This document shows positions 41,009 to 52,689 of a DNA stretch of 64,000 nt, one piece after another (the first letter of the stretch is position 1; each line of letters opens with the position of its first letter). The notes beneath the pieces are model-generated. The model did not search any database, was not told the DNA's origin, and saw only the letters and a program-made list of their open reading frames with translations. Made by a program: the position numbers and the translations under genes. Source of the DNA: Cellulomonas chitinilytica (GTDB taxonomy: Bacteria > Actinomycetota > Actinomycetes > Actinomycetales > Cellulomonadaceae). The stretch is from assembly GCF_016862675.1 (NCBI RefSeq), contig NZ_BONK01000007.1:124001-188000 (forward strand), written 5' to 3'.

Positions 41009-41910
41009 CCACCGTGCACCGACTCCTCGACGACGCCTTCGCCGGGGTCGACCTCACCCCGGAGGTCCAGGAGCTCAAGGAGGAGATCCGCACGAACCTC
41101 GAGGCCCGCGCGCTCGAGCTCACCTCGGCGGGCGTGGCGGCCGACGACGCCGCCCGGACGGCCTTCGACGAGCTCGGCGACGTGCGGGCGCTCGTCGCCG
41201 ACGCCGCCGCCCCGGACACCCGGCCCGCGAGCGGCCCCGGCCAGCGCCACGCCCAGGCCGCGCTGCGGCACAAGGTCCGCCCGAAGCCCGGCTTCGTGGT
41301 CGGCGTCGTCCTCGCGTCCCTCGTCGGGGCCGCCGCCCTCGCCGTCGCGACCCTCGGGGCGCTCGCGGTCGTCGACGTCCCGACGGGGGTCGTGCTCGCC
41401 GCGGTCGCGGTGGTCGCGCTCGCCGTCGGCTGGGTCACGGGGGCCTCGCTCGCGCAGGAGACGACCACGAACCACCCGCTGCCCCCCGGCCGTGCCGCGG
41501 GCTACGGAGTCGGTGCCGCGCTCGTCGTCATCGGCGGCGGGCTGGCCGGTGCCGTCGCGCTGCTGCCCCTCGCCGCGGGCTGGTACGTGCTCGCCGGGCT
41601 CGAGATCGTCGCCGGCGCGTGCGGGCTCTCCGCGCTCGCCGCGACGCAGACCAACCGCAAGAAGGCGTGGGCACGGGACGCCGAGCGGGACTTCGCCGCG
41701 GACAACCGGTTCGACCAGGACCCGGCAGCCGCCGCCCGGTTCGGCATCTACACGGCCATCCTCTGGATCGCCGCGTTCGTGCTCTTCGTCGTGCTCGGCC
41801 TGACCGTCGGCTGGGCGTGGTCGTGGCTCGCGCTCGTGGGTGCCTTCCTCGTGATGATGCTCCTGCTCGCCCGGATGCTGTTCGGGCACCAGGACCGCGC
41901 CCGGGCGTGA
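41005..41910 (+). CDS. Membrane protein with permease prefix domain 1
   Basis: 301 aa. The N-terminal ~75 residues (LTPEVQELKEEIRTNLEARALEL, AFDELGDVRALV) match the permease prefix domain found beside PadR regulators. Six membrane helices follow, in three pairs. A regulatory membrane partner of unknown substrate; its product level is presumably controlled by the PadR protein. Confidence 0.8.
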   Translation: MTTVHRLLDDAFAGVDLTPEVQELKEEIRTNLEARALELTSAGVAADDAARTAFDELGDVRALVADAAAPDTRPASGPGQRHAQAALRHKVRPKPGFVVGVVLASLVGAAALAVATLGALAVVDVPTGVVLAAVAVVALAVGWVTGASLAQETTTNHPLPPGRAAGYGVGAALVVIGGGLAGAVALLPLAAGWYVLAGLEIVAGACGLSALAATQTNRKKAWARDAERDFAADNRFDQDPAAAARFGIYTAILWIAAFVLFVVLGLTVGWAWSWLALVGAFLVMMLLLARMLFGHQDRARA

Positions 41911-41932
41911 GCGCCGTGAGCGGGCCTGCCGG

Positions 41933-43099
41933 TCAGGCGACCGTGAGCGGGCGGGCGATCGGCACGCCCGGGCGGTAGGCCAGGTGCTCGTGGGTCGGCG
42001 CGTCGAGCACGCACAGGTCCGCGCGCGCGCCGGCCCGCAGGTGCCCGACGTCCTGGCGGCGCAGGGCGTGCGCGCCGCCGAGCGTCGCCGCGCGGACCGC
42101 CTCGGCGACCGTCATCCGCATCTGCGTGACGGCGAGCGCCACCATCAGCGGCATCGACGTCGAGAAGCAGGTGCCCGGGTTGCAGTCGCTCGCGAGCGCG
42201 ACCTCGACCCCCGCGTCGAGGAGCCGGCGCGCGTCCGGGAACGGCGACCGGGTGGACAGCTCGACGCCCGGGAGCAGCGTGGCGACAGGTCCGCCGTGCG
42301 CGGCGGCGTCGGCGAGCGCGGTCACGTCGTCGTCCGACAGGTACGTGCAGTGGTCGACGCTCGCGGCGCCGAGCTCGACGGCGATCCGGGCACCCGGTCC
42401 CGGCCCGAGCTGGTGGCCGTGCACGCGCAGGCCCAGCCCGGCGGCCGCCGCCGCCGTCAGCACGGTGCGCGCCTCGTCGCCGTCGAACGCGTGGGCCGAG
42501 CCCGGCTCGCAGAAGACGTCCGCCCACCGGGCGTGCGGGGCGCACGCCGCCAGCATCGGGCCGGTGACGAGGGCGACGTACTCGGCCCGATCGACCCCGG
42601 GCGGGACGACGTGCGCACCGAGGAACGTGGTCTCGGGCGTGACCTCGCGGGCGAGCCGCAGCAGGCGCTCCTCGGTCGCGACGTCGAGGCCGTACCCGCT
42701 CTTGACCTCGAGCGTCGTCGTGCCCTGCGCCCGGGCCTCCGCGACGAGCGCCGCGAGCCGGGTGCGCAGCTCGTCGTCGGACGCTGCACGGGTCGCGGTC
42801 ACCGTCCGGGCGATGCCGCCGCCCGTGTACGGGGCGCCCGCCATGCGGGCCGCGAACTCGTCGGCCCGGTCACCGGCGAACACCAGGTGCGTGTGCGGGT
42901 CGACGAACCCGGGCAGGACGGCGCGGCCCCCGACGTCGGTCGCCCGGTCCGCCGCCGGCGCCGCGGCCGCCGGGCCGACCCAGGCGACGAGCCCGTCCTC
43001 GACCACGAGCGCGGCGTCGGGCACCAGGCCGAGGGGGCCGTCGAAGCGCGGGTCATGGGTGACGAGCTCGCCGATGCCGGTGACCAGGTGCGACGTCAT
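41933..43099 (-). CDS. hutI: Imidazolonepropionase
   Basis: 388 aa. Amidohydrolase-fold metal ligands are in [49 protein letters not shown] and [20 protein letters not shown] are typical of HutI. It opens the ring of 4-imidazolone-5-propionate to N-formimino-L-glutamate, third step of histidine breakdown. Its ATG overlaps the hutF stop by 4 bases. Last gene of the hut operon. Confidence 0.92.
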   Translation of the reverse strand: MTSHLVTGIGELVTHDPRFDGPLGLVPDAALVVEDGLVAWVGPAAAAPAADRATDVGGRAVLPGFVDPHTHLVFAGDRADEFAARMAGAPYTGGGIARTVTATRAASDDELRTRLAALVAEARAQGTTTLEVKSGYGLDVATEERLLRLAREVTPETTFLGAHVVPPGVDRAEYVALVTGPMLAACAPHARWADVFCEPGSAHAFDGDEARTVLTAAAAAGLGLRVHGHQLGPGPGARIAVELGAASVDHCTYLSDDDVTALADAAAHGGPVATLLPGVELSTRSPFPDARRLLDAGVEVALASDCNPGTCFSTSMPLMVALAVTQMRMTVAEAVRAATLGGAHALRRQDVGHLRAGARADLCVLDAPTHEHLAYRPGVPIARPLTVA

Positions 43100-44421
43100 C
43101 GGTCCGACTCCCGCCAGACCGCGTCGACGGCCGCACCGAGCAGCGCGCCGACGTCCCCGAGCACGTGCCGCCCGCCCGCGACCCGGACGACGCCCGCGCT
43201 CACGACCGTGTCGACGTCGGCGCTGCCCGCGACGAGCACCAGCTGCTCCGGGTCCGCCCCGGCCGTCCGCGGGGTGTCCGTCCGGACCGCGACGAGGTCC
43301 GCCGGGGAGCCGACGGCGATGCGCCCGCCGGTGGGGTCGCCGAGCGCGGCCTGCCCACCCGCCGTGAGCAGCTCGACCAGCGCGGCCGGGTCGAGGACGC
43401 CGCGGGACCCGCGCGCGAGGCGTTCGTGCATCTCGACGTCGGCGGCCTCGGCGAGCAGGTCGGTCCGCACGTGCTGGTCCGAGCCGACCGACAGACGTGC
43501 CCCGGCGGCCCGGAGGGCGGCACCGGGGGCGAGGCCGTCGCCCAGGTCGCGCTCGGTGGACGGGCACAGGCACACCCCGGTCCGGGACGACCCGAGCAGG
43601 CCGACGTCGTCGGGCGTGACGTGGACCGCGTGGACCGCCGTGGTCCCGGGGCCGAGCGCGCCGGCGTCGGCGAGCACACGGGTCGGTGTCGTGCCGTGCT
43701 CGGCGAGGCACGCGTCGTTCTCGGCGCGCTGCTCGGACACGTGCACGTGCAGCGGGAGGCCGCCGGCGCGGGCGTGGTCGGCGACCGTGCGCAGGGCGTC
43801 GCGCGGGACGGCGCGGACCGAGTGGATCGCGGCGCCGACGGTGAGGGTGGCATCGGGCCTCAGCGCGTCGACGCGGGCGGCCCAGGCGTCGGCGTCGGCG
43901 TCGGCGAACCGCAGCTGGGGCCCGGCCAGCGGCTGACCGAGGCCCCCCGAGAGGTAGGCGGTGTCGAGCAGGGTGATCCGCAGCCCGGCGTCGCGCGCGG
44001 CCGTGCGCAGGGCCTCGGCCATGACGTTCGGGTCGCTGTACGGCGTGCCGCCGGGGGAGTGGTGCAGGTAGTGGAACTCGCCGACGGCCGTCACGCCCGC
44101 GAGCACCATCTCGGCGAAGGCGGCTCGTGCGAGGTCGAGGTACGTGTCGGGCGACAGGCCGGCCGCGAGCGCGTACATCCGTTCCCGCCACGTCCAGAAC
44201 GTGCCGCCGTCGCCGTGGGTCCGGCCCCGCAGGGCGCGGTGGAACGCGTGCGAGTGGGCGTTCGCGAACCCCGGCAGGACGACGCCGGGGAGCAGGTGGT
44301 CGCCCGGCCGCGCGGCGGCGCCGGAGGTCACGGCGAAGATCCGGCCGTCGTCGACCGTGACCCGGACGTCCCGCGCGAGGCCGCCGGGCAGCCACGCGGT
44401 CCGGGCCCAGAAGGTGCTCAT
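43096..44421 (-). CDS. hutF: Formimidoylglutamate deiminase
   Basis: 441 aa. The Zn-binding [12 protein letters not shown] motif, [20 protein letters not shown] and the [17 protein letters not shown] block are HutF hallmarks, as is [15 protein letters not shown] with the catalytic Asp. It deaminates formiminoglutamate to N-formylglutamate, so this operon uses the HutF/HutG-type branch. ATG overlaps the preceding stop by 4 bases. Confidence 0.9.
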   Translation of the reverse strand: MSTFWARTAWLPGGLARDVRVTVDDGRIFAVTSGAAARPGDHLLPGVVLPGFANAHSHAFHRALRGRTHGDGGTFWTWRERMYALAAGLSPDTYLDLARAAFAEMVLAGVTAVGEFHYLHHSPGGTPYSDPNVMAEALRTAARDAGLRITLLDTAYLSGGLGQPLAGPQLRFADADADAWAARVDALRPDATLTVGAAIHSVRAVPRDALRTVADHARAGGLPLHVHVSEQRAENDACLAEHGTTPTRVLADAGALGPGTTAVHAVHVTPDDVGLLGSSRTGVCLCPSTERDLGDGLAPGAALRAAGARLSVGSDQHVRTDLLAEAADVEMHERLARGSRGVLDPAALVELLTAGGQAALGDPTGGRIAVGSPADLVAVRTDTPRTAGADPEQLVLVAGSADVDTVVSAGVVRVAGGRHVLGDVGALLGAAVDAVWRESDR

Positions 44422-45716
44422 CGGGTCACGAGCCGTTCGAGGGTGGCCGCGAGCGCGTCGACGCCGGTGAGGCAGTCGGCCTCGTCGGCGCTCTCCGCGG
44501 GCGCGTGCGAGACGCCCGACGGGTTGCGCACGAAGAGCATCGCCGTCGGCACCCCGGCGGCGGCGAGGATGCCCGCGTCGTGCCCGGCGCCCGTGCCGAG
44601 CCGCGGCGACCCGAGACCGGCGGTCCCGAGCGCTGCCGCGACGTCGTCGGCCAGGTCGGCGTCGAGCACGGTCGCCGAGGTCCACGACTCCTGTGCGGGC
44701 GCGTACGCGGCGAGCGCGGCGAGCACGTCCCCGACCGCCGACCCGTCCTCGGCACGCACGTCGAGCCACGCGGTGACCTGCGACGGGATCGCGTTGACGC
44801 CGTTCGGCTCGACCCGCACCTTGCCGACGGTCGCGAGCGCCCCCGCGTCGAGCGCGGCGGCGCGGACGTGCTGGACGAACGCGGCGAGGTCGAGCATCGG
44901 GTCCCGCCGGTCGGCCAGCGGCGTGGTGCCCGCGTGGTTCGCCACGCCACGCAGCTCGACCCGCCAGCGGCCGTGCGGCCAGATCATCCGCCCGACCCCG
45001 ACGGGGTCGCCGCTGTGCACGAGACCCCGCCCCTGCTCGACGTGCAGCTCGACGAACGCGCCGACCCGGCGCAGCGCCTCCGGGTCCGGGCCGAGGCTCG
45101 ACGGGTCCTGCCCGGCGGCCCGGAGCGCGTCCGCCATCGTCGTGCCGTCGGCGTCGCGCAGCCCACGGGCCCGGTCCGGATCGAGCGCGCCCGTGAGCAG
45201 CCGCGACCCGGCGCAGGCGACGCCGAACCGCGCCCCCTCCTCGTCGACGAAGCTCGCGATCCCGAGCGGGCGGCCGGGGCGGACGCCTCGTGCGCGCAGC
45301 ACGTCGTACGCGGCGAACGCACTCACCACGCCCAACGGTCCGTCGAACGCGCCGCCGCCCGGCACGGAGTCGAGGTGGCTGCCGGTGACGACGCCGGGCC
45401 GCGCGTCCGGGTCGCCCCACCACGCCCACTGGTTGCCGGCGCGGTCCGTGACGAGGTCGAGCCCGCGTGCGGCGGCCTGGCCGGCGAACCACTCGCGCAG
45501 CGTGTGGTCCGACCGGGTCCACGCGAACCGGTGGTAGCCCGCGCCGTCCGGTGCGCGGCCGACGGGTGCGAGGTCGGACCAGGCGCGTCGGAACGTCGCG
45601 GCCCCGACCGCGTCGGCGGCGGGAGGGTGCGCGTCGTCGGTCCGGTCGGCCCGGCCGCGCGCGGGCGTGCCGGCGGCGCCGTCACCCGGCCGCGGACCGT
45701 CGTCAGATGTCGTCAC
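44418..45716 (-). CDS. M20-family amidohydrolase (allantoate amidohydrolase/N-carbamoylase type) in the hut operon
   Basis: 432 aa, GTG start. Metal-binding residues appear in [37 protein letters not shown] and, after the dimerisation lid ([17 protein letters not shown]), GAGHDAG and SGVSHAPAE. Homologues are often annotated allantoate amidohydrolase. Because no HutG is present here, it is a candidate for the missing N-formylglutamate deformylase step. Both ends overlap neighbours by 4 bases. Confidence 0.85.
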   Translation of the reverse strand: MTTSDDGPRPGDGAAGTPARGRADRTDDAHPPAADAVGAATFRRAWSDLAPVGRAPDGAGYHRFAWTRSDHTLREWFAGQAAARGLDLVTDRAGNQWAWWGDPDARPGVVTGSHLDSVPGGGAFDGPLGVVSAFAAYDVLRARGVRPGRPLGIASFVDEEGARFGVACAGSRLLTGALDPDRARGLRDADGTTMADALRAAGQDPSSLGPDPEALRRVGAFVELHVEQGRGLVHSGDPVGVGRMIWPHGRWRVELRGVANHAGTTPLADRRDPMLDLAAFVQHVRAAALDAGALATVGKVRVEPNGVNAIPSQVTAWLDVRAEDGSAVGDVLAALAAYAPAQESWTSATVLDADLADDVAAALGTAGLGSPRLGTGAGHDAGILAAAGVPTAMLFVRNPSGVSHAPAESADEADCLTGVDALAATLERLVTR

Positions 45717-47377
45717 GCGCCGCCCTCCCGCATCGGCACCCGCACGCCGTGCGCGTCCGCGACCTGGTCGGCGCGCGCGTACCCGGCGTCGACGTGCCGC
45801 AGCACCCCCATGGCCGGGTCGTTCGACAGCACCCGCGCGAGCTTGCGGGCCGCGAGGTCGGTGCCGTCCGCGACGGAGACCTGACCGGCGTGGATCGACC
45901 GGCCCATGCCGACGCCGCCGCCGTGGTGCAGCGACACCCAGGTCGCACCCGACGACGCCGCGACGAGCGCGTTGAGCAGCGGCCAGTCGGCGATCGCGTC
46001 GGACCCGTCGGCCATCGCCTCGGTCTCCCGGTACGGCGACGCGACGGAGCCTGCGTCGAGGTGGTCGCGGCCGATGACGAGCGGCGCGCTGACCTCGCCG
46101 GACGCCACCAGCTCGTTGAACCGGAGCCCCGCACGGTCGCGCGAGCCGTGCCCGAGCCAGCAGATCCGCGCGGGCAGCCCCTGGAACGCGACGCGCTCCT
46201 GGGCGGCCCGGATCCAGCGGTGCAGGTGGTCGTCGTCCGGGAACAGGTCGAGGACGGCCTCGTCGGTGCGGGCGATGTCGCGGGGGTCGCCGGACAGTGC
46301 CGCCCACCGGAACGGGCCCTTGCCCTCGGCGAACAGCGGCCGGATGTACGCGGGCACGAACCCGGGGAAGTCGAACGCCCGGTCGTACCCGCCCCGGCGG
46401 GCCTCGTCGCGGATCGAGTTGCCGTAGTCGAACACCTCGGCGCCGGCGTCCAGGAACCCGACCATGGCCTCGACGTGGCGGGCCATCGACGCGCGGGCCC
46501 GCTCAGTGAAATCGTCGGGCTTCGCGGCGGCGTACTCCGCCCAGTCGGCGACGTCGACGCCGACCGGCAGGTACGACAGCGGGTCGTGCGCGGACGTCTG
46601 GTCGGTGACGACGTCCACCTCGACGCCGCGGCGCAGCAGCTCGGGGAGCACCTCGGCGCAGTTCCCGACGACCCCGACGGAGAGCGCGGCCCGGTCCCGC
46701 TTCGCGGCGAGGACCAGCGTGAGCGCCTCGTCGAGCGAGCCCGCGACCCGGTCGAGGTAGCGGTCCCGCACCCGGCGGCGCAGCCGGTCGCCGTCGACGT
46801 CGACGATCAGGCAGACCCCGCCGTTGAGCGTGACCGCGAGCGGCTGCGCACCGCCCATGCCGCCGCAGCCGCCCGTCACGGTCAGCGTCCCGGCGAGGGT
46901 CCCCGCGAAGCGCTGCGCCGCGACGGCCGCGAGCGTCTCGTACGTGCCCTGCAGGATCCCCTGGGTGCCGATGTAGATCCACGATCCCGCCGTCATCTGG
47001 CCGTACATCGTGAGCCCGAGCTGCTCGAGCCGGCGGAACTCCGGCCACGTCGCCCAGTCGCCGACGAGGTTCGAGTTCGCGATCAGCACGCGCGGCGCCC
47101 ACTCGTGCGTCGTCAGCACGCCGACCGGCTTGCCCGACTGGACGAGCAGAGTCTCGTCGTCGCCCAGGGTCGTGAGCGTGCGGACGATGGCGTCGTAGGC
47201 GTCCCAGCTCCGCGCGGCCCGGCCCGTCCCGCCGTAGACGACGAGGTCGTCGGGCCGCTCGGCGACCTCCGGGTCGAGGTTGTTCATCAGCATCCGCAGC
47301 GGCGCCTCGGTCTGCCAGCTGCGGGCGGTGAGCGTCGTGCCGCGCGGCGCGCGCACGGGCCGTGGTCCGGCGGTCAT
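45713..47377 (-). CDS. hutU: Urocanate hydratase
   Basis: 554 aa, full length. The opening [22 protein letters not shown], the NAD-binding [16 protein letters not shown] and the active-site [15 protein letters not shown] (catalytic Cys in the ICW) with the [14 protein letters not shown] loop are all present. Converts urocanate to imidazolone propionate, second step of histidine use. ATG 47377 overlaps the hutH stop by 4 bases. Confidence 0.93.
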   Translation of the reverse strand: MTAGPRPVRAPRGTTLTARSWQTEAPLRMLMNNLDPEVAERPDDLVVYGGTGRAARSWDAYDAIVRTLTTLGDDETLLVQSGKPVGVLTTHEWAPRVLIANSNLVGDWATWPEFRRLEQLGLTMYGQMTAGSWIYIGTQGILQGTYETLAAVAAQRFAGTLAGTLTVTGGCGGMGGAQPLAVTLNGGVCLIVDVDGDRLRRRVRDRYLDRVAGSLDEALTLVLAAKRDRAALSVGVVGNCAEVLPELLRRGVEVDVVTDQTSAHDPLSYLPVGVDVADWAEYAAAKPDDFTERARASMARHVEAMVGFLDAGAEVFDYGNSIRDEARRGGYDRAFDFPGFVPAYIRPLFAEGKGPFRWAALSGDPRDIARTDEAVLDLFPDDDHLHRWIRAAQERVAFQGLPARICWLGHGSRDRAGLRFNELVASGEVSAPLVIGRDHLDAGSVASPYRETEAMADGSDAIADWPLLNALVAASSGATWVSLHHGGGVGMGRSIHAGQVSVADGTDLAARKLARVLSNDPAMGVLRHVDAGYARADQVADAHGVRVPMREGGA

Positions 47378-48972
47378 CGGATCTCCTCGGTGGTCTCGGC
47401 GGCTGCGTCGGCAGCCGTCAGCACCTCGCCCGACGCGACGAGCGCCGCGACCGTCTCGAGGTCGGGTGCCAGGTGCCGGTCGGGCCCGGGACCTGCGACG
47501 CCCCGGGCGCGCAGCAGGTCGCGGACGGCGCCCGTCGCCGGGGCGGGCGGCAGCGGCGCGCGCAGGTCGAGCGCCCGTGTGCCGGCCAGGACCTCGACCG
47601 CCAGCACCCGGCCGAGCGCGTCGACCGCGCGGCGCAGCTTGCGCGCGGCGTGCCAGCCCATCGACACGTGGTCCTCCTGCATCGCCGACGACGGGATGGA
47701 GTCGACGCTCGCCGGCACCGCGAGCCGCTTGAGCTCGCTCACCAGCCCCGCGGCCGTGTACTGGGCGATCATCAGGCCGGAGTCGACCCCGGGGTCGTCC
47801 GCGAGGAACGGCGGCAGCCCGTGGTTGCGGGCGACGTCGAGGAACCGGTCGGTGCGCCGCTCGGACATGCTCGCGACGTCGGCGACGACGATCGCGAGGA
47901 AGTCGAGCACGTACGCGAGCGGCGCGCCGTGGAAGTTCCCGTTCGACTCGACGCGGCCGTCGACGGTGACGACCGGGTTGTCGACCGCGGCGGCGAGCTC
48001 GCGACCGGCGACGGTGCGGGCGTGCTCGACGGTGTCTCGCGCGGCGCCGTGGACCTGCGGCGCGCACCGCAGCGAGTACGCGTCCTGCACGCGCGTGCAC
48101 CCCGGCCCCCGGTGGCTGGCCATGATCCCGGAGCCCGCGAGCAGCGCACGCAGGTGCGCGGCCGACGCGGCCTGGCCCGGGTGCGGTCGCAGCGCCTGGA
48201 GGTCGTCGGCGAACACGGCGTCCGTGCCGAGCAGGTTCTCGACGCTGAGCGCCGCGGCGACGTCGGCCGTCGCGAGCAGGACGTCGAGGTCGTGCAGCGC
48301 GAGGACGAGCATCCCGAGCATGCCGTCGGTCCCGTTGATGAGGGCCAGGCCCTCCTTCTCGGCCAGCGTCGCGGGTGCGATCCCGGCCGCCGCGAGGGCG
48401 TCCGCCGCCGGCACCGGCGTCCCGGTCGCGTCGCGGACCTCGCCCTCGCCCATGACCGCGAGCGCGCAGTGGGCGAGCGGTGCCAGGTCGCCGGAGCACC
48501 CGAGCGACCCGAACTCGCGGACGACCGGCGTGATCCCGGCGTCGAGCACCGCCGCGTACGCGAGGGCGGTCTCCGGCCGGACCCCGGTGCGGCCCGTCGC
48601 GAGCGTCGACAGGCGCAGCAGCATGAGCGCCCGCACCACCTCCCGCTCGACCTCCGCGCCCGCCCCGGCGGCGTGCGACCGCACGAGGCTGCGCTGCAGG
48701 TCGGCGCGCCTGGCGGCGGGGATCGACCGGGTGGCGAGGGCGCCGAACCCGGTCGAGACGCCGTAGTGCGGCTCGGGGTCGGCGGCGAGCGCGTCGATCA
48801 CGGCACGGCCGGCCGCGATCGCGTCGAGCGCCTCGGGGGAGAGGGTGACGCCGGCGCCGTCCCGGGCCACCCGGACGACGTCGGCCGGGGAGACGGGACC
48901 GGTCCCGACGACGACGCGTGCGGGCGCGGCCGGTGCCGCGGGCGGGGGCGCCGCCGTGGTGCTGAGGCTCAT
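47374..48972 (-). CDS. hutH: Histidine ammonia-lyase
   Basis: 532 aa. [13 protein letters not shown] holds the catalytic Tyr70, and the MIO-forming site is [14 protein letters not shown] with Cys159-Ser160-Gly161 instead of the usual Ala-Ser-Gly, a variant known in actinobacterial enzymes. [15 protein letters not shown] and [12 protein letters not shown] match the family. Releases ammonia from histidine. First gene of the operon; the operator at 49026 lies upstream. Confidence 0.93.
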   Translation of the reverse strand: MSLSTTAAPPPAAPAAPARVVVGTGPVSPADVVRVARDGAGVTLSPEALDAIAAGRAVIDALAADPEPHYGVSTGFGALATRSIPAARRADLQRSLVRSHAAGAGAEVEREVVRALMLLRLSTLATGRTGVRPETALAYAAVLDAGITPVVREFGSLGCSGDLAPLAHCALAVMGEGEVRDATGTPVPAADALAAAGIAPATLAEKEGLALINGTDGMLGMLVLALHDLDVLLATADVAAALSVENLLGTDAVFADDLQALRPHPGQAASAAHLRALLAGSGIMASHRGPGCTRVQDAYSLRCAPQVHGAARDTVEHARTVAGRELAAAVDNPVVTVDGRVESNGNFHGAPLAYVLDFLAIVVADVASMSERRTDRFLDVARNHGLPPFLADDPGVDSGLMIAQYTAAGLVSELKRLAVPASVDSIPSSAMQEDHVSMGWHAARKLRRAVDALGRVLAVEVLAGTRALDLRAPLPPAPATGAVRDLLRARGVAGPGPDRHLAPDLETVAALVASGEVLTAADAAAETTEEIR

Positions 48973-49025
48973 GCCGCCATGACACCGCCGCAGCGAGGGT
49001 CGCGGCGCCGGTCCGTCCGGCGATT

Positions 49026-49045
49026 GTGTCTGATATCCCAGACAC
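49026..49045. promoter_or_regulatory. IclR-type operator between hutH and its regulator
   Basis: GTGTCTG (49026-49032) and CAGACAC (49039-49045) are perfect inverted repeats around ATATCC in the divergent 112-base gap. This 7-6-7 palindrome is the right size for an IclR dimer or tetramer site. Confidence 0.65.
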
Positions 49046-49084
49046 GCGACGATGGCGTCGCGCTGGTCGACGGGAGGAGGGCGC

Positions 49085-49852
49085 GTGGGACGCAGCAGCG
49101 AGGTGCCCGCGGCGGACGCGACCCTGCGCCTGCTGCGGCACCTGTCGCGCACCGGTCCGGTACCCGCCGCCGCGCTCGCGCAGGCCCTCGACCTGCCGCG
49201 CTCGACGACGTACCACCTGCTTGCCGTCCTCGCCGAGCACGGGTTCGTCGTGCACCTGCCCGAGGAGCGCCGCTACGGGCTCGGCGTGAGCGCGTTCGAG
49301 CTCGGCTCCGCCTACTCTCGGCAGGCGCCGCTGGCCCGCGCGGCGCGGCCGATCCTCGCCCGCCTCGTCGACCACACCGGCCACAGCGCTCACCTGGCCG
49401 TGCTGCACGGCCGTGAGGTGCTGTACGTGCTCGAGGAGCGCGCGCCCGGCAGGCCGCCGCTCGTCACCGACGTCGGCGTCCGGCTGCCCGCCCACCTCAC
49501 CGCGAGCGGGCGCGCGATCCTCGCCGGCCTGCCGTCCCCGCAGGTCAGGGCGCTGTTCCCGGGGCGCGACGCGTTCGTCGACCGCACGGGCGTCGGGCCG
49601 CGGCGGCTCTCGGAGCTGCGCACCGTGCTCACCGAGGTGCGCGGCCGGGGCTGGGCCCGGGAGGACGGCGACGTGACGCCCGGGTTCGCGTCGGTCGCCG
49701 CGGCGGTGCGCGACCACACCGGCTTCCCGATCGCGGGGATCGCCGTGACCTTCCCGCAGGACGACGTCGACGAGGAGGGCGTCGCCCGCCTCGCCGGCGC
49801 GGCCCGGCGTGCGGCCGACGACCTCACGCGCCGGCTCGGGCCGCGCCCCTGA
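49085..49852 (+). CDS. IclR family transcriptional regulator of the hut operon
   Basis: 255 aa. N-terminal winged helix ([39 protein letters not shown]) and the C-terminal IclR ligand domain ([33 protein letters not shown]). GTG 49085 is chosen as GGGAGGAGGG lies 3-12 bases upstream. Divergent from hutH; it probably represses the hut genes and responds to urocanate or a similar pathway product (inference). Confidence 0.85.
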   Translation: MGRSSEVPAADATLRLLRHLSRTGPVPAAALAQALDLPRSTTYHLLAVLAEHGFVVHLPEERRYGLGVSAFELGSAYSRQAPLARAARPILARLVDHTGHSAHLAVLHGREVLYVLEERAPGRPPLVTDVGVRLPAHLTASGRAILAGLPSPQVRALFPGRDAFVDRTGVGPRRLSELRTVLTEVRGRGWAREDGDVTPGFASVAAAVRDHTGFPIAGIAVTFPQDDVDEEGVARLAGAARRAADDLTRRLGPRP

Positions 49853-49932
49853 CGACACGTGGCGACGGGCGGGTGGCACCGGCGTCCCGAATCGCCCTGC
49901 CACCCGCGCGGTCCCGTGTGTACCGTCGCCGC

Positions 49933-51849
49933 ATGACCGCTGAGCCCACCCGTTTCCCCGCCCCCGACGCGGACTGGCACGCGTTCCTCGCCGGCACCGT
50001 CGACGGGTCCCTCGCCGCCGCCCGCGGCCACCTGGCGACGCTCAAGGACGGCACGGCGCGCACCACCGCGCAGGTGCTCGAGCTGTGGGGCGAGGGTGAC
50101 CTCGCGCTCGCCCGCGCGTCGTCGGTGGCCCACCTGCTCGCCGAGGTCCACCCGGACCCCGACCTGCGTGCCGCGGCCGAGGAGCGGGCCCAGGCGGCGG
50201 AGGACCTCGACACGGAGCGGGGCCTCGACCACGCGCTGTGGCAGGTCCTCGCGGCGACCGGCGCGGACGGCCTCGACGCCGACGACGCCCGGCTGCGCGA
50301 GCGCGTGCTGCGTGACTTCCGCCGCTCGGGCGTCGACCGCCCGGAGGACGAGCGGGACCGGCTGCGCACCCTCGCGCAGCGGTGCACCGAGCTCGGACTG
50401 GAGTTCGCCCGGAACATCCGCGAGGGGGCGCGCAGCATCCGGGTCCGCCCGGAGCAGCTCGTGGGCCTGCCCGACGACTTCCGCGCGGAGCACCCCGCGG
50501 ACGGCGACGGCCTCGTCACGCTCACCACGGAGTACCCGGACCTCCTGCCGGTGCGGACGTACGCGCACGACGCCGGGGTCCGCGCAGCGCTCACCGGCGA
50601 GTACCTGCGGATCGGCTGGCCCCAGAACGCGCCCGTCCTGGCGGAGCTGCTGCGGCTGCGGCAGGAGCGCGCGACGCTGCTGGGCTACCCGGACTGGCCG
50701 ACGTACGACGCCGAGGTCAAGATGATCGGCTCCGGCGAGGCCATCGGCGAGTTCGTGGAACGGCTCGACGCGCTGACGGCCGAGCCGTCCCGCCGTGACG
50801 TCGACGTGCTGCTCACCCGGTTCCGCGCCGACGACCCGCAGGCCGCGGCCGTGACGCCCGCGGACAGCCTCTACTACGACCAGGTGGTCCGGCGGGAGCA
50901 GTACGACGTCGACGCGCAGGAGGTCCGGACGTACTTCCGCTACGACGCGGTGCGCACCGGCGTCCTCGACACCGTCGCCCGGCTGCTCGACCTCACGTTC
51001 ACGCGCGTCGAGGCGCCCACCTGGCACCCGGACGTCGAGGTGTACGACGTGGAGTCGGACGGCGAGCGGCTCGGCCGCGTCTACCTCGACATGCACCCGC
51101 GCCCCGGCAAGTTCAACCACGCCGCCCAGTTCCCGCTCGTGCCGGGCGTCGCGGGCCGGCACCTGCCGGAGGGCGTCCTGGTGTGCAACTTCTCGACCGG
51201 CACGCTGGAGCACGACGACGTGCTGACGTTCTTCCACGAGATCGGGCACCTGGTGCACGAGATCGTCGGCGGCGGGCAGCGCTGGGCGCGGTTCGCGGGC
51301 GTCGCGACGGAGTGGGACTTCGTCGAGGCACCCAGCCAGCTCCTCGAGGAGTGGGCGTGGGACCCCGACGTGCTGCGCTCGTTCGCGACGGACGCCGACG
51401 GCACCCCGGTCCCGGCGGACCTGGTCGCCCGGATGCGGGCGGCGGACGCGTTCGGCCGCGGTGCCTGGACGCGGCGCCAGCTCAACTTCACGGCCCTCTC
51501 GTACGGGCTGCACGCGGCCCCGCCGGAGGACCTCGACGCCTACACCGCGGAGATCGACGACCGCTTCGGCCCGTACGCGCCGCTCGAGGACACCCACCAG
51601 TCGAGCGGCTTCGGGCACCTGCAGGAGTACGGGTCGGCGTACTACACGTACCTCTGGAGCCTCGTGATCGCGAAGGACCTGCGCACGGCGTTCGGCGACG
51701 ACCTCATGGACCCGGAGGTGGGCCGCCGGTACCGCGAGGCCGTCCTCGCGCCGGGCGGCACCGCCGACGCGGCGGACCTGGTCGAACGGTTCCTCGGCAG
51801 GCCGACGACGTTCGACGCCTTCGAGGGGTGGCTGACGGCCCGCGGGTAG
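49933..51849 (+). CDS. M3 family metallopeptidase (oligopeptidase)
   Basis: 638 aa, all-helical with the zinc site [15 protein letters not shown] (His435, Glu436, His439) and downstream Glu in the [13 protein letters not shown] block, both M3 hallmarks. Probably degrades short peptides in the cytoplasm (no signal peptide). TACCGT lies 6 bases upstream of ATG 49933, so the mRNA may be leaderless. Converges with the DinB gene. Confidence 0.88.
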   Translation: MTAEPTRFPAPDADWHAFLAGTVDGSLAAARGHLATLKDGTARTTAQVLELWGEGDLALARASSVAHLLAEVHPDPDLRAAAEERAQAAEDLDTERGLDHALWQVLAATGADGLDADDARLRERVLRDFRRSGVDRPEDERDRLRTLAQRCTELGLEFARNIREGARSIRVRPEQLVGLPDDFRAEHPADGDGLVTLTTEYPDLLPVRTYAHDAGVRAALTGEYLRIGWPQNAPVLAELLRLRQERATLLGYPDWPTYDAEVKMIGSGEAIGEFVERLDALTAEPSRRDVDVLLTRFRADDPQAAAVTPADSLYYDQVVRREQYDVDAQEVRTYFRYDAVRTGVLDTVARLLDLTFTRVEAPTWHPDVEVYDVESDGERLGRVYLDMHPRPGKFNHAAQFPLVPGVAGRHLPEGVLVCNFSTGTLEHDDVLTFFHEIGHLVHEIVGGGQRWARFAGVATEWDFVEAPSQLLEEWAWDPDVLRSFATDADGTPVPADLVARMRAADAFGRGAWTRRQLNFTALSYGLHAAPPEDLDAYTAEIDDRFGPYAPLEDTHQSSGFGHLQEYGSAYYTYLWSLVIAKDLRTAFGDDLMDPEVGRRYREAVLAPGGTADAADLVERFLGRPTTFDAFEGWLTARG

Positions 51850-51853
51850 GGGG

Positions 51854-52591
51854 TCACGTCCCCGCGAGCGTGTCGAGGTCGCGGACGGCGAACCGGTGGT
51901 GCTCCCACTCCTCCTCGAGGATCACGTGCAGGCACGACAGGACCGTCTCGGGGTGCTCGGGGCCGTGCGGGTTGCGCCGCTGCGCGGCCAGCTCGTCCGG
52001 CGTCACGGTCGCGACGAAGTCGCGCACCATCGCGACCCGGCCGGCGCGGGCCTCGAGCACGTCGGCGTAGGGCGGCGTCGTCACCGCGGGCGGCACCTCG
52101 TCCTGGGAGCTCGTGTCCGCCTGGCCGAGCGGATGGAACGGCTGCGCGACCTCCAGGACGGCCTTGCGCAGCCAGACGTCGGTGGCGTGCACGAGGTGCC
52201 GCAGCGTCTGCGCGAACGACCACTCGCCGTCGACCGAGACGTCGACGGTCCCGTCCGGCATCCCCGCGGCCCGCTGCACGGTCGCCGCCCACGTGCGCTC
52301 GAGCGCCGCCCACGCGGCCCGCAGCCCGTCCGGGTCGGGGGCGCGCCGCAGCTCACGGCCCGGGAAGCGACGGTCGAGCTCGGCCTCGACGAACGGGGTC
52401 ACGTCGACACCGTTCACGAGGAAGGGCCGGTCGCCGTCGGGCAGCCACGGCGCGTCGATGTCCGCGCCCTCGACGTCGACCCCGCGCATCACGACGCCGG
52501 ACAGGTCGGACTCGACGAACCGCGCCCCCCGCAGGTTCGCACCGACGAACCGCGCCCCTTCCAGCTCGTCCGTCCGCGTGAAGGTGGCCAT
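51854..52591 (-). CDS. DinB family protein with N-terminal pentapeptide repeats
   Basis: 245 aa. The first ~45 residues are pentapeptide-like (GARFVGANLRGARFVESDLS, the A/S-D/N-L-x-x pattern). The rest is a DinB_2 four-helix bundle (RTWAATVQRAA, QTLRHLVHATDVWLRKAV, HVILEEEWEHHRFAVRDLD) with two His clusters of the metal site. A GAGGAGAAG site precedes the ATG. Likely a mycothiol- or metal-dependent enzyme of unknown substrate. The fusion is seen in other actinobacteria. Confidence 0.8.
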   Translation of the reverse strand: MATFTRTDELEGARFVGANLRGARFVESDLSGVVMRGVDVEGADIDAPWLPDGDRPFLVNGVDVTPFVEAELDRRFPGRELRRAPDPDGLRAAWAALERTWAATVQRAAGMPDGTVDVSVDGEWSFAQTLRHLVHATDVWLRKAVLEVAQPFHPLGQADTSSQDEVPPAVTTPPYADVLEARAGRVAMVRDFVATVTPDELAAQRRNPHGPEHPETVLSCLHVILEEEWEHHRFAVRDLDTLAGT

Positions 52592-52689
52592 GGCTTCTCC
52601 TCGTCGGGGGCTCGATGACGTCGGTGCTCCGCCGCCGACCGTAGCCCGCACCACCGACACGGCCACCCGGCCCGGCCGACCGGACCCCG

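Noticed and set aside
47374..48972. HutH with Cys-Ser-Gly instead of Ala-Ser-Gly as a broken active site
   Set aside because: Cys at this position is a known variant among actinobacterial histidine ammonia-lyases and still allows MIO formation; the rest of the active site is intact.
45713..49903. Very long reading frame (nearly 1400 codons) open through hutH into hutU
   Set aside because: The part upstream of hutU is out of frame with hutH, is Arg/Ala/Gly-rich and shows no domain; long spurious frames are normal at this GC content. Only the hutU part is real.
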